Shown: positions 1 to 8,104 of the stretch, one piece after another
How positions within the stretch are numbered: the stretch's first letter is position 1
How the letters are laid out: the number at the start of each line of letters is the position of its first letter
NCBI GenBank assembly: GCA_905234265.1
Contig: CAJOHJ010000002.1
Span: forward strand, 1-64,000
Direction: 5' to 3'
DNA from: an uncultured Prevotella sp.
GTDB taxonomy: Bacteria > Bacteroidota > Bacteroidia > Bacteroidales > Bacteroidaceae
Length of the DNA: 64,000 nt
The notes under the pieces: generated by a model
Told to the model about the DNA's origin: nothing
Databases searched by the model: none
What the model saw: only the letters and a program-made list of their open reading frames with translations
Position numbers and translations under genes: made by a program

Positions 1-315
1 GCGATAGCTGCTGGGAAAGAAGAGGACGTCGGGTGATGGGTGGGGGGTGGTGGGTGTTGGGTGGGGGGTGGCAGGTGACAGCAGCTGCATCAGGTCGTGG
101 TAGAAATATCCGGCCTCGTCGGCATCCTGCATGATAAACAGCAGCGTGCTGCAGGCAGGCAACACACTGTTCATGGCAGCAAACACCACAGGGGCTGCCG
201 AGCATTGCAATCCCTCGACGACAGTGCTTCCTGTTCCGCCCTGCCCTACACTCTTGGCCAGAGCCTTCACCTGAGGCGCAGCACTGTAGATTTTCAGCAA
301 CTCCGTTATGTCCAT
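1..315 (-). CDS. mfd: Transcription-repair coupling factor Mfd, N-terminal fragment
   Basis: The first about 105 residues of a protein that continues beyond the left edge. The translation begins MDITELLKIYSAAPQV and later reads DADEAGYFYHDL and VLFFPSSYR, which matches the Bacteroidetes Mfd N-terminal (UvrB-like) region from memory of the family. Mfd is a DNA translocase that removes stalled RNA polymerase and recruits the UvrABC excision system. The ATG at 315-313 follows a good promoter at 344-375. Between YHDL and VLFFPSSYR lies a Pro/Thr/His-rich stretch (bases about 31-76) that homologues are not expected to have; it has the same composition as C-rich tracts elsewhere in the window. The helicase domains are outside the window. 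Confidence 0.85.
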   Translation of the reverse strand, partial: MDITELLKIYSAAPQVKALAKSVGQGGTGSTVVEGLQCSAAPVVFAAMNSVLPACSTLLFIMQDADEAGYFYHDLMQLLSPATPHPTPTTPHPSPDVLFFPSSYR

Positions 316-343
316 AAGTCCCCTGCTGTTTCGTTTCAGCCTG

Positions 344-375
344 CAAAGTTACGATTAAGCGAGAGCAAAAACAAG
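344..375 (-). promoter_or_regulatory. Promoter of mfd
   Basis: On the minus strand TAACTTTG (351-344) fits the Bacteroidetes -7 consensus TAnnTTTG. CTTG (375-372) lies 20 bp upstream in the -33 position. The mfd start codon follows after about 28 bases. The whole promoter lies inside a 55-bp unit that is repeated at 429-483. Confidence 0.6.
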
Positions 376-483
376 AATTCCTTTCTTTTTTTGCCGAGCG
401 TGAGTAACTTCGACGAGTCAAATCTCGTCAAAGTTACGATTAAGCGAGAGCAAAAACAAGAATTCCTTTCTTTTTTTGCCGAG
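344..483. repeat. Exact 55-bp direct repeat (344-398 and 429-483)
   Basis: Both copies run from CAAAGTTACGATTAAGCGAG to TTTTTTTGCCGAG, identical over 55 bp and offset by 85 bp. The 30 bp between them contains a small hairpin (ACGAG/CTCGT). Copy 1 carries the mfd promoter, so copy 2 is a duplicate of the promoter region, facing the same way and further upstream. Confidence 0.9.
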
Positions 484-640
484 AGAAGAAATTATCTTCG
501 CAAGATAATTTCGTAACATGCAGAGATAATTTCGTAACATGCAGAGATAATTTTTTATCTTACGGAGATAATTTCGTAAGTCATTGAGATAATTTCGTAA
601 GTCATTGAGATAATTTCGTAACTCGCAGAGATAATTTTCC
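484..640. repeat. Interspersed GAGATAATTTCGTAA repeat cluster 1
   Basis: The tract is built from the core GAGATAATTTCGTAA followed by a variable hexamer: CATGCA, GTCATT or CTCGCA. It also contains a palindrome of the form AAATTATCT-spacer-AGATAATTT. It fills the gap between the mfd upstream region and the 3' end of the GH53 gene. The 315-644 gap holds only this cluster and the 55-bp repeat; no gene is seen. Related clusters lie at 15711, 29916, 37838 and 50815. Confidence 0.85.
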
Positions 641-643
641 CAG

Positions 644-2881
644 TCAGTGCCGTAGGCCGACGACAGTCTTCCGGCCGTTCACGATGTACAGCCCCCTTTG
701 TGGCCTTGCGACCCTCTGTCCCGTGAGGCTATAGACCGTGGGAGCGGCACCTGCTGACGGCACCTGCTGCAAGGCTTCCACCCCAGTGGTGCTGCCAAAG
801 AGGGATATGAAGGCCGGAGCGTCGCCGGCAGAAGGCAGGGCGAGATAGGCCTTGTTGGCGTTGTTGGTGAACACTCCGCCGTCAGCGGCTCCCCAATACC
901 ATCCCAGTCCGTGGGTGGCATCGTCGACAAGCTTGTAGTAGCGGTAGCTGCCAGTCTCGGGTGCGATGGTCTGCTCCGTCTGCGTGCCGCGCAGCAGATT
1001 GCCGGCAACGGGCGTTGTGTTGCCATGGCGCGGCCACAGATAGTATGTGCCGGCATCGCCGTGAAGCAGCAGGCCCGTGGCAGCAGGAACGACATCGCCG
1101 TCAAGCTGGCGCAGCTCTATCGTGCCTGCAGCTGCCGCAGCAGCGGTGTATGCCGTCAGACCGTCGGGGACGGTGTATGCATGGGCGGAAAAGAAAGTGC
1201 TATAGCCAACTGCAGGCATCTGCAGGATAAACGGCGGCTGCCGCTCGATGGTGTACGAATGGCCGTCGATGACCTTGCCGGAAGGCAGCTCGGCAGCGTC
1301 GGCCCCGATGGCCTCGAAGACTGGCAGCGCCTTGCCGTTGTAGTCGAACAGCGTGGTGTTGCCAACCAGATTGTCGCCACCCTTCACCCATCCGGTCTTT
1401 ATCCACGACGAGCCGACTTTCTGCTCCACCATTACCGGGTCCCAATAGATGTAGCCCTGGATGTGGTCGTTGTTCTTCACCACAGCCTGCAGCTCGCTGA
1501 TGAAGCTCTTCTGGCCTGCCTGCGATGCCTCATTGTAAGCCGTGCCGTTAAGGTGCAGCTGTCCCTCGTAGTTGCCGCCATAGCGCCCGCTGGGCTTGTA
1601 GGGCGTCCACGAGTAGCCCACCTCCATAGCCAGCAGCGGCTTGCCATAGCGCGTGAACATGGCATCGGCAAGGGCTGTAAGCATGGCTGGCCGCTGATTG
1701 GTCCAGTAAGGATAATAGGAAGTGCCGATGACGTCGTAGTCGAGGCCGTTGCTCTTCATGGCGTCGAAGAACCACTGGTAGGTGTCGGCAGTGATGGCAC
1801 TGCTCAGCGTGAGATGGACCACTACCTTGGCCTCCGGACATGCCTCCCTGACGGCTGTGCTGCCGCTGGACAGGAGGGCGGCAACGGAACTCATGTTGTC
1901 ACAATAGCCGTTGACAGCGGCTATCTGCGACTTCGACGACGTGTAGCAGCCGAAAAGCAGGCCGCTCTGTATCTCGTTGCCGAGGGCAACGTATTCCGGC
2001 GGCGTCCCCTGCCGATTCATCTGCTGCAGGAAGTTATATGTGTAATCGTGCAAGGCTGTCTGCAGCTCGGCAAAGGAAAGCGACTCCCACTCCTTGGGCT
2101 TGAGCTGCAACTCTCCGTTTGTCCAGAAGTCGGAATAGTGGAATGTCAGCACAATCTTCATATTGTGGGCCTTTGCGCGCCGTGCCAGACTGAGAATGTC
2201 GCTCTGGTCGAGAAAGCCTGCAGGCAGCGCATAGGTCTGTGGCGTGCCGCCTTCGGGAGTATAGGTAACTGTCTGGCCGGGATTGTTGTACAGGCGCAGG
2301 CGAACGGTGTTGATGCCGTGCGACTGCATGATGTCGAGGGCGTCTTTTTCAGTGCCGTCAGCATCGTAGAACTTTGCCCCAAGGCTCTCCACATAGCTGA
2401 GCATGGAAATGTCGGCGCCACGCATGTATCCGCTGACCTCTGCAAGCGCATGGCCGTCGGGGAAGGTGGTGTAGCTGACTGCATCGGGGGCATGGCGGTT
2501 GAACTCTATGGTGCGCCCGAAGGCATCGAAAACCACATCGTAGGCTCCGGCAGGCAGTGTCATCCAGCCCGTCGCACCGTCGGCAGCTGCCAGCGGATAG
2601 GCCGTCGCCGTGGCAACCACGGAGCCGCCGTCGGCCCAGCCGTATTTCACCGACCAGTCTTCGTTGCGGACACAGAAGTTGATGCCGCTGGCCGGAACCA
2701 CGCAATTCTCAAGCAGGAAGATGCCGTCGGTCTCCGCAGTCTGGAAACGCCCCGCATCACCGTCCAGACCGTTGGCTGAAGAATAAAAATACAAATACCA
2801 CTGCGAGTCTGAAGCCATGGCTCCAGAGGGCAGGACTGTCATTGCCGCAAGCAGCAGCAAACACTTGAATATACTTTTCAT
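644..2881 (-). CDS. GH53 arabinogalactan endo-beta-1,4-galactanase, secreted
   Basis: A predicted endo-galactanase that would cut beta-1,4-galactan side chains of pectin. The chosen start (2881) opens a clear signal peptide, MKSIFKCLLLLAAMTVLPSG; an in-frame ATG further upstream would put non-signal sequence in front of it. After an N-terminal domain of about 130 residues comes the GH53 barrel. The acid/base Glu is in VALGNEIQSG (about residue 303) and the nucleophile Glu in AMEVGYSW (about 420), as expected for the family. The C-terminus (YSLTGQRVARPQRGLYIVNG) resembles a type IX secretion sorting module. It is 745 residues long and stands alone, with no SusCD pair beside it. Confidence 0.88.
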   Translation of the reverse strand: MKSIFKCLLLLAAMTVLPSGAMASDSQWYLYFYSSANGLDGDAGRFQTAETDGIFLLENCVVPASGINFCVRNEDWSVKYGWADGGSVVATATAYPLAAADGATGWMTLPAGAYDVVFDAFGRTIEFNRHAPDAVSYTTFPDGHALAEVSGYMRGADISMLSYVESLGAKFYDADGTEKDALDIMQSHGINTVRLRLYNNPGQTVTYTPEGGTPQTYALPAGFLDQSDILSLARRAKAHNMKIVLTFHYSDFWTNGELQLKPKEWESLSFAELQTALHDYTYNFLQQMNRQGTPPEYVALGNEIQSGLLFGCYTSSKSQIAAVNGYCDNMSSVAALLSSGSTAVREACPEAKVVVHLTLSSAITADTYQWFFDAMKSNGLDYDVIGTSYYPYWTNQRPAMLTALADAMFTRYGKPLLAMEVGYSWTPYKPSGRYGGNYEGQLHLNGTAYNEASQAGQKSFISELQAVVKNNDHIQGYIYWDPVMVEQKVGSSWIKTGWVKGGDNLVGNTTLFDYNGKALPVFEAIGADAAELPSGKVIDGHSYTIERQPPFILQMPAVGYSTFFSAHAYTVPDGLTAYTAAAAAAGTIELRQLDGDVVPAATGLLLHGDAGTYYLWPRHGNTTPVAGNLLRGTQTEQTIAPETGSYRYYKLVDDATHGLGWYWGAADGGVFTNNANKAYLALPSAGDAPAFISLFGSTTGVEALQQVPSAGAAPTVYSLTGQRVARPQRGLYIVNGRKTVVGLRH

Positions 2882-2989
2882 ATAGTTAGGTTTTGTCATT
2901 TCCAGACAAAAATATGCTTCCAAAAGAAAATACACATCAATATTAACGTTTTTTTCGAAAAAACGCTACCTTTTTTGAGATTTTTGTTG

Positions 2990-2997
2990 TATATTTG
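2990..2997 (+). promoter_or_regulatory. -7 promoter element upstream of the AraC-type HTH gene
   Basis: TATATTTG matches TAnnTTTG and lies 37 bp before the chosen ATG at 3035. No convincing TTTG is present at the usual -33 spacing, although the region is T-rich. Confidence 0.5.
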
Positions 2998-3034
2998 CAG
3001 ACAAATCAACCTTCACCCCTTAACTTATTGCCCT

Positions 3035-3472
3035 ATGCCAAGCCGTAACATAACGACAAAGAAAGAAAAGGAGGCTAATTACAAGAGTCTGATTAGCCCC
3101 CAGCTGATGGACGAGATGAAGGTGAAAATCCAAATCATCATCGTTGGACAGAAGAAATACAAGGACAAGAACTACTCTGCCAAACAACTGGCCAAGGACA
3201 TCGGCACAAACACCCGGTATATCTCGGCAGTCATCAACATGAGGTTCCATATGAACTACACGTCGCTGATAAACAAATACCGCATCGAAGAGGCCATGGA
3301 CCTGCTGGCAGACTACAGAAACAAAGAACTGAACATCGAGGAGGTCAGCGACATGGTGGGATTCGCCAACAGACAGTCGTTCTACACCGCTTTCTGCAAG
3401 ATGGTGCAGATGACTCCACGCAAATTCAGAATCAGACACATGCAAGAATACATCGAACCTAAAGACAGATAA
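3035..3472 (+). CDS. AraC-type helix-turn-helix protein
   Basis: A small (145-residue) DNA-binding protein made almost only of a C-terminal AraC/XylS double helix-turn-helix. The signature runs through YSAKQLAKDIGTNTRYISAV, MNYTSLINKYRIEEAMDLL and EVSDMVGFANRQSFYTAFCK, ending in MTPRKFR. No ligand-binding or membrane domain is visible. The start at 3035 was preferred to an upstream in-frame possibility at 2975 because a -7 promoter element lies between them. A C-rich simple-sequence tract separates it from the following peptidase gene. The target is unknown. Confidence 0.8.
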   Translation: MPSRNITTKKEKEANYKSLISPQLMDEMKVKIQIIIVGQKKYKDKNYSAKQLAKDIGTNTRYISAVINMRFHMNYTSLINKYRIEEAMDLLADYRNKELNIEEVSDMVGFANRQSFYTAFCKMVQMTPRKFRIRHMQEYIEPKDR

Positions 3473-3474
3473 CA

Positions 3475-3536
3475 TCACCCACCACCCACCACCAAACACC
3501 CATCACCCATCACCCATCACCCATCACCCAACACCC
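3475..3536 (+). repeat. C-rich simple-sequence tract between genes
   Basis: About 60 bp of loosely periodic CACCCACCACC and CACCCATCACC units, ending immediately before the ATG of the peptidase gene at 3537. The tract fills the whole intergenic gap, so the peptidase gene has no purine-rich ribosome-binding site. The same sequence type is found inside coding regions elsewhere in the window. Confidence 0.85.
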
Positions 3537-5480
3537 ATGAAATACACAGACGAAAGCTTTGCCGACATACAGATGCTGAGATACCGCCTTGACGGCTTCG
3601 AGCAACTCACAACGGCACAGAAAACTCTGATATACTATCTCGCCAAAGCTACTCTCTACGGACGGGACATCACGTTCGACCAGTTCGGAAAATACAACCT
3701 GAGAATAAGGAAGATACTGGAGGCCGTATACACCGACCTCACCACCGACCACTGCTCTGAAGAATTCCGCAAGATGGAGACCTACCTGAAGAGGGTGTGG
3801 TTTTCGAACGGCATCTACCATCACTACGGATGCCAGAAGCTCACGCCGGGCTTCAGCAGCCAATGGCTCGACAGCGCCCTGCGGCACACCGATGCCCGAC
3901 GCCTGCCGCTAAGAGACGGCGAAACCATCGAACAGCTGGAGGCTGAGCTCTTTCCTGTCATCTTCCAGCCGGAAGTGCTGCCGAAGCGTGTCAACAAGGC
4001 CGACGGACAGGACCTGGTGGTTACGTCGGCATGCAACTTCTACGACGGCGTAACACAACGGGAGGTTGAAGACTTCTACAACAGCAGGAAAGCCAGCGAT
4101 GCTGACAGCAGTGAGCCACTGTCGCACGGTCTGAACAGCACTTTGACTAAACGCGACGGCCACATAGAGGAAGTAGTGTGGAGCGCCGACGGCAAGTATG
4201 CCAACAGCATCCGCCACATCGTATACTGGCTGGAGAAGGCTGCCGAAGTGGCCGAAAACGAACAGCAGAGGAAAGTCATAGGACTGCTGACGGACTACTA
4301 CCGATCAGGGAGCCTGAAGACTTTCAACGACTACTGCATAGCATGGGTGGAAGAGCATGAGGCTGACATCGACTTCGTCAACGGCTTCATTGAAGTCTAC
4401 GGCGACCCGTTGGGGCTGAAGGGATCATGGGAAGGCATCGTGGAATACAAGGACAAGGAGGCCTCTCTGCGCACGCAGACCATCAGCAGCAACGCACAGT
4501 GGTTTGAAGACCACTCGCCCGTCGACCCACGGTTCAAAAAAGCGAAAGTGAAAGGCGTTACGGCAAATGCCATCTGCGCAGCCATGCTTGGCGGCGACGA
4601 ATATCCGTCTACGGCAATAGGAATCAACCTGCCTAACGCCGACTGGATACGCGCAAGGCACGGCAGCAAGAGCATCACAATATCCAACATTACCGACGCA
4701 TACAACAAGGCGGCTCACGGCAACGGCTTCAGGGAGGAATTCATTGCCGACAGCAGCGTCATCGACTTGTTAGAAAAATATGGCGACCTGTGCGACACGC
4801 TGCACACCGACCTACACGAATGTCTGGGACACGGCAGCGGACAACTGCTGCCCGGAACCGACCCAGACGCATTGAAAGCTTACGGAAACACCATCGAGGA
4901 GGCACGAGCAGACCTCTTCGGACTCTACTACATGGCCGACGCGAAGCTGGTGGAACTGGGACTGCTGCCAGACAGGGAAGCCTTCAAGGCAAGCTACTAC
5001 TCGTACATCATGAACGGACTGATGACGCAGCTGACACGCATTGAGCCGGGACACCTGATTGAAGAGGCACACATGAGAAACAGGGCGCTCATAGCTCACT
5101 GGTGCATGGAGAACGGCAGATGCATAAGCCTGGAGAAGAAAAACGGCAAGACATATCTGACCATCAGCGACTACGACGAGCTGCGCAGACTGTTCGCACA
5201 GCTGCTTGGCGAAATACAGCGCATAAAGAGCGAGGGCGACTACAATGCGGCACGACAGCTGGTAGAGACATACGCCGTCAACGTGGACAGGCAGCTGCAC
5301 GAGGAAATCCGCGAAAGATACAGCCGTCTGAACCTGGCTCCCTACAAGGGTTTCATCAATCCGCAAATGCTGCCTGTATTCGATGACAACGGCCAGATAT
5401 GCGACATCCAGCTGAACTACTCGGAGTCGTATGCCCACCAGATGCTGAGATACAGCAGCGAGTATGGAACGTTGATTTAG
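3537..5480 (+). CDS. Dipeptidyl peptidase III, M49 zinc metallopeptidase
   Basis: Predicted to release dipeptides from peptide N-termini. The M49 zinc motif HECLGH is at about residues 427-432 and the second zinc-ligand motif EEARAD at about 454-459; this is the HExxGH...EExRAD pair that defines the family. At 647 residues it is close to the usual bacterial length. No signal peptide is seen, so it should be cytoplasmic. The gene is followed 8 bp later by an AlkD-like gene on the same strand and is probably co-transcribed with it. Confidence 0.9.
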   Translation: MKYTDESFADIQMLRYRLDGFEQLTTAQKTLIYYLAKATLYGRDITFDQFGKYNLRIRKILEAVYTDLTTDHCSEEFRKMETYLKRVWFSNGIYHHYGCQKLTPGFSSQWLDSALRHTDARRLPLRDGETIEQLEAELFPVIFQPEVLPKRVNKADGQDLVVTSACNFYDGVTQREVEDFYNSRKASDADSSEPLSHGLNSTLTKRDGHIEEVVWSADGKYANSIRHIVYWLEKAAEVAENEQQRKVIGLLTDYYRSGSLKTFNDYCIAWVEEHEADIDFVNGFIEVYGDPLGLKGSWEGIVEYKDKEASLRTQTISSNAQWFEDHSPVDPRFKKAKVKGVTANAICAAMLGGDEYPSTAIGINLPNADWIRARHGSKSITISNITDAYNKAAHGNGFREEFIADSSVIDLLEKYGDLCDTLHTDLHECLGHGSGQLLPGTDPDALKAYGNTIEEARADLFGLYYMADAKLVELGLLPDREAFKASYYSYIMNGLMTQLTRIEPGHLIEEAHMRNRALIAHWCMENGRCISLEKKNGKTYLTISDYDELRRLFAQLLGEIQRIKSEGDYNAARQLVETYAVNVDRQLHEEIRERYSRLNLAPYKGFINPQMLPVFDDNGQICDIQLNYSESYAHQMLRYSSEYGTLI

Positions 5481-5488
5481 ATGGGACA

Positions 5489-6127
5489 ATGGACTGTGAG
5501 GCAAGAATAAAGGAGATAAAGCAGTCGTTCCGCCTGATGATGGACGGAGCTGTGGCAAAGTCGATGCGCGAAAAAGGCATGGACTACAGCCTGAACTGGG
5601 GGGCTACACTGCCAAGACTGCGACAAATGGCTGACGAAATCGTAAGTAGCGAGTCCCAACACCCATCACCCCTCTACACTCTCGCCATTGCCCTGTGGAA
5701 GGAAAACGTCAGAGAGTGCAAAATCCTGGCAACGATGATTATGCCGCCAGAAGAAATGCCTGCGGAGGTTTGTGACATCTGGATGGAGCAGATTGCATCG
5801 CAGGAGATTGCCGAACAGGCCGCCTTCAACCTGTGGCAGCACCTGCCATACGCCCCCGAGAAAGCCTTCCAGTGGATAGCCTCTGACAACGACATGCAGC
5901 AGCTGTGCGGATTTCACACTCTTACACGACTGTTCATGCAAAACAGGGAAATGAACGAAAGGGGCATAAACGAGTTTCTCGACCAGGCGCTGGCAGCCGT
6001 CAGCGGCGGCAGCATGGCCGTCAGAAAAGCTGCCATGCAAAGCATAAGACGCTTCGCTGAACTGGGACTGGTATACGAAAGAATGGCAAAAAGTTCGCTC
6101 AAAACAATTAATTTAGAACTTTTTTAA
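5489..6127 (+). CDS. DNA alkylation repair (AlkD-like) HEAT-repeat protein
   Basis: A 212-residue helical protein resembling the AlkD/DNA alkylation-repair family (HEAT-like repeats with WKENVRECKILA, PAEVCDIWMEQI and AFNLWQHLPYAPEKAFQWI). AlkD enzymes remove bulky cationic alkylated bases; activity here is inferred only from the fold. The ATG at 5489 follows the peptidase stop by 8 bp; an upstream in-frame possibility at 5399 would lie inside the peptidase gene. Residues near 55-65 (SSESQHPSPLYT) come from a C-rich tract of the CACCCATCACC type and look like a short in-frame insertion. Confidence 0.7.
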   Translation: MDCEARIKEIKQSFRLMMDGAVAKSMREKGMDYSLNWGATLPRLRQMADEIVSSESQHPSPLYTLAIALWKENVRECKILATMIMPPEEMPAEVCDIWMEQIASQEIAEQAAFNLWQHLPYAPEKAFQWIASDNDMQQLCGFHTLTRLFMQNREMNERGINEFLDQALAAVSGGSMAVRKAAMQSIRRFAELGLVYERMAKSSLKTINLELF

Positions 6128-6136
6128 ATAATTATT

Positions 6137-6167
6137 GTTGCCAGTAGCGAAAAAAATAGTAATTTTG
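6137..6167 (+). promoter_or_regulatory. Promoter of the Fur-family gene
   Basis: TAATTTTG (6160-6167) is a perfect -7 element. GTTG (6137-6140) sits 19 bp upstream as a partial -33 match. The ATG of the Fur-family gene follows 29 bp downstream. Confidence 0.6.
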
Positions 6168-6196
6168 TGCGGTTTTTAACCTTTTAACCACATAAA

Positions 6197-6778
6197 ATGA
6201 AAGAGACTGTCAAAACAACGGTGAAAAACGTGCTGACGGCCTATCTGGAACAGAACGGCCTGCGAAAGACACCTGAACGCTTCGCAATACTGGATGCAGT
6301 ATACGCAATAAGCGGACACTTCACTCTCGACGAACTGGGAGAAAAACTTAACAACGAGGAACGCTTTCCTGTGAGCAGGGCAACGCTATACAACACTCTG
6401 CGCCTGTTTATGGAACTGAGGCTGGTGACAAGACACAGATTTCAGGGGTCTACAAAATATGAAGCCTGCTACGATAACAACAGCCACAGCCACCAAATCT
6501 GCACAGTGTGCGGAAGCGTTACGGAAATCAAGTCGCTGCAGGTGAAAGAGGCCATAGGCAACATGCACCTGAAGCGCTTCAGAAAAGACGGGTTCACATT
6601 GTATATATATGGAGTGTGTGCCAACTGCCAAGCCAAGCAGAGGCGACGGAAAACTGCCGGAGCAAAAAGCAAGGAACAGGCGGTGAAAGCCAAGGAACAG
6701 GCGGTGAAAGCCAAGGAACAGACAGCGAAAACCAAGGAACAAACGAACAGACAAAGTCCAAACAAAAAAACTAAATAA
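6197..6778 (+). CDS. Fur-family metal-responsive transcriptional regulator
   Basis: A winged-helix repressor of the Fur/PerR/Zur family, 193 residues. Visible features are the N-terminal HTH (LRKTPERFAILDAVYAISGHFTLDEL, VSRATLYNTLRLF), the metal-binding HSHQICTVCG and a second Cys pair CANCQAK that would form the structural zinc site. The sequence does not settle whether it senses iron, zinc or peroxide. The last about 40 residues are a Lys/Glu/Gln-rich tail made of a 7-residue repeat (KAKEQAV) that typical Fur proteins lack. purA begins 5 bp after the stop, so the two are probably co-transcribed. Confidence 0.88.
   Translation: MKETVKTTVKNVLTAYLEQNGLRKTPERFAILDAVYAISGHFTLDELGEKLNNEERFPVSRATLYNTLRLFMELRLVTRHRFQGSTKYEACYDNNSHSHQICTVCGSVTEIKSLQVKEAIGNMHLKRFRKDGFTLYIYGVCANCQAKQRRRKTAGAKSKEQAVKAKEQAVKAKEQTAKTKEQTNRQSPNKKTK
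6663..6745 (+). repeat. 21-bp tandem repeat in the Fur-family gene
   Basis: About four copies of GTGAAAGCCAAGGAACAGGC, decaying towards the end, encode the (K-A-K-E-Q-A-V) tail of the Fur-family protein. The period is a multiple of three, so changes in copy number would lengthen or shorten the tail without shifting the frame. Confidence 0.85.
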
Positions 6779-6783
6779 GAATT

Positions 6784-8073
6784 ATGAATAATCAGAACAG
6801 GCAAGAGAAAGGAAAAGTTGACGTATTGTTAGGTCTGCAATGGGGCGACGAAGGAAAAGGAAAGGTCGTCGATGTGCTGACACCTAAATACGACGTAGTG
6901 GCACGCTTCCAGGGAGGCCCAAACGCCGGACATACGCTGGAGTTTGAAGGACAGAAGTATGTGCTGCGCTCCATACCATCCGGAATTTTCCAAGGAGGCA
7001 AAGTAAACATAATTGGCAACGGAGTAGTACTGGCTCCCGACTTGTTCATGGAGGAAGCCATGGCCCTGGAAGCCAGTGGACATGAGCTGAAGGAAAGACT
7101 GCACATTTCGAAGAAAGCACACTTGATAATGCCTACTCACCGCGTGCTGGATGCTGCCTATGAGGCACAGAAAGGCAAGGATAAGGTGGGTACCACAGGA
7201 AAAGGCATTGGCCCGACTTACACAGACAAGATTAGCCGCAACGGACTGCGCGTCGGCGACATTCTGGACAACTTCGAAGAGAAATATGCCGCTCACAAGG
7301 CACGCCATGAGGCTATACTGAAATCGCTCGGCTTTGAATACGACATCACAGAGACTGAACGCAAGTGGATGGAAGGCATCAACTATCTTAGGAAGTTCAA
7401 TCTGGTGGACTCAGAACATGAGATTGACCACCTGCTGCGCGACGGAAAAAGCATTCTTTGCGAAGGCGCTCAGGGAACAATGCTCGACATTGACTTCGGC
7501 AGCTATCCCTTCGTAACATCATCGAACACCATCTGCGCAGGAGCCTGCACGGGACTTGGCATAGGCCCAAACAAAATCGGCGATGTCTTCGGCATTATGA
7601 AGGCATATTGCACAAGAGTTGGCGCAGGACCATTCCCGACAGAACTCTTCGACGAGACGGGAAAGCGCATACGCGACTTAGGACACGAGTATGGAGCCGT
7701 GACAGGGCGTGAACGACGCTGCGGATGGATTGACCTCGTGGCACTGCGCTACAGCATCATGGTCAACGGCGTCACAAAGCTCATAATGATGAAGAGCGAC
7801 GTCCTCGACGCTTTCGACACCATCAAGGCCTGCACCGCATATCGCGTAAACGGCGAACTGACGCGCGAATTCCCCTATAATATAGAGAATGGTATTGAAC
7901 CAGTATACAAAGAAATGCCCGGATGGAAGACCGACATGACACGCATGACTTCTGAGTCTGAATTCCCACAGGCATTCAAGGACTATGTCAGCTTCCTGGA
8001 GAAAGAGCTGGAGACACCAATCGTTATCATCAGCATCGGCCCCGACCGCGCACAAACAATCGTGAGAGATTGA
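6784..8073 (+). CDS. purA: Adenylosuccinate synthetase
   Basis: Joins IMP and aspartate using GTP in the first step of AMP synthesis. The N-terminal P-loop (LLGLQWGDEGKGKVVDVL), GGPNAGHT, the GTTGKGIGPTY motif and the C-terminal TRMTSE region are all present. The 429 residues match the family length, and nothing appears broken. It lies 5 bp after the Fur-family gene and 31 bp before hisS on the same strand. Confidence 0.97.
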   Translation: MNNQNRQEKGKVDVLLGLQWGDEGKGKVVDVLTPKYDVVARFQGGPNAGHTLEFEGQKYVLRSIPSGIFQGGKVNIIGNGVVLAPDLFMEEAMALEASGHELKERLHISKKAHLIMPTHRVLDAAYEAQKGKDKVGTTGKGIGPTYTDKISRNGLRVGDILDNFEEKYAAHKARHEAILKSLGFEYDITETERKWMEGINYLRKFNLVDSEHEIDHLLRDGKSILCEGAQGTMLDIDFGSYPFVTSSNTICAGACTGLGIGPNKIGDVFGIMKAYCTRVGAGPFPTELFDETGKRIRDLGHEYGAVTGRERRCGWIDLVALRYSIMVNGVTKLIMMKSDVLDAFDTIKACTAYRVNGELTREFPYNIENGIEPVYKEMPGWKTDMTRMTSESEFPQAFKDYVSFLEKELETPIVIISIGPDRAQTIVRD

Positions 8074-8104
8074 GAAAATGAGAAATTGAGAGAATGAGAA
8101 ATTT
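8074..8104 (+). repeat. Purine-rich simple tract between purA and hisS
   Basis: The gap consists almost entirely of loosely repeated GAGAAAATGAGAAATTGAGA units, with no recognisable promoter. It is another example of the short low-complexity tracts that separate genes in this window. Confidence 0.6.

Noticed and set aside
97..516. Rightward open frame at the left edge
   Set aside because: It runs antisense to the mfd start and through the 55-bp repeats; the minus-strand Mfd translation is the supported one.
484..640. Possible CRISPR array from regularly repeated GAGATAATTTCGTAA
   Set aside because: The units are adjacent with only a 6-base variable part, far too short for spacers, and no cas genes are present.
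911..2779. Long open frame antisense to the GH53 gene, about 620 residues
   Set aside because: It mirrors the GH53 coding sequence in GC-rich DNA, has no domain, signal peptide or promoter, and its composition (Arg, Cys, His, Val rich) is typical of a shadow frame.
6663..6745. Contingency (phase-variable) repeat
   Set aside because: The repeat unit is 21 bp, a multiple of three, so it cannot switch the gene on and off by frameshift.
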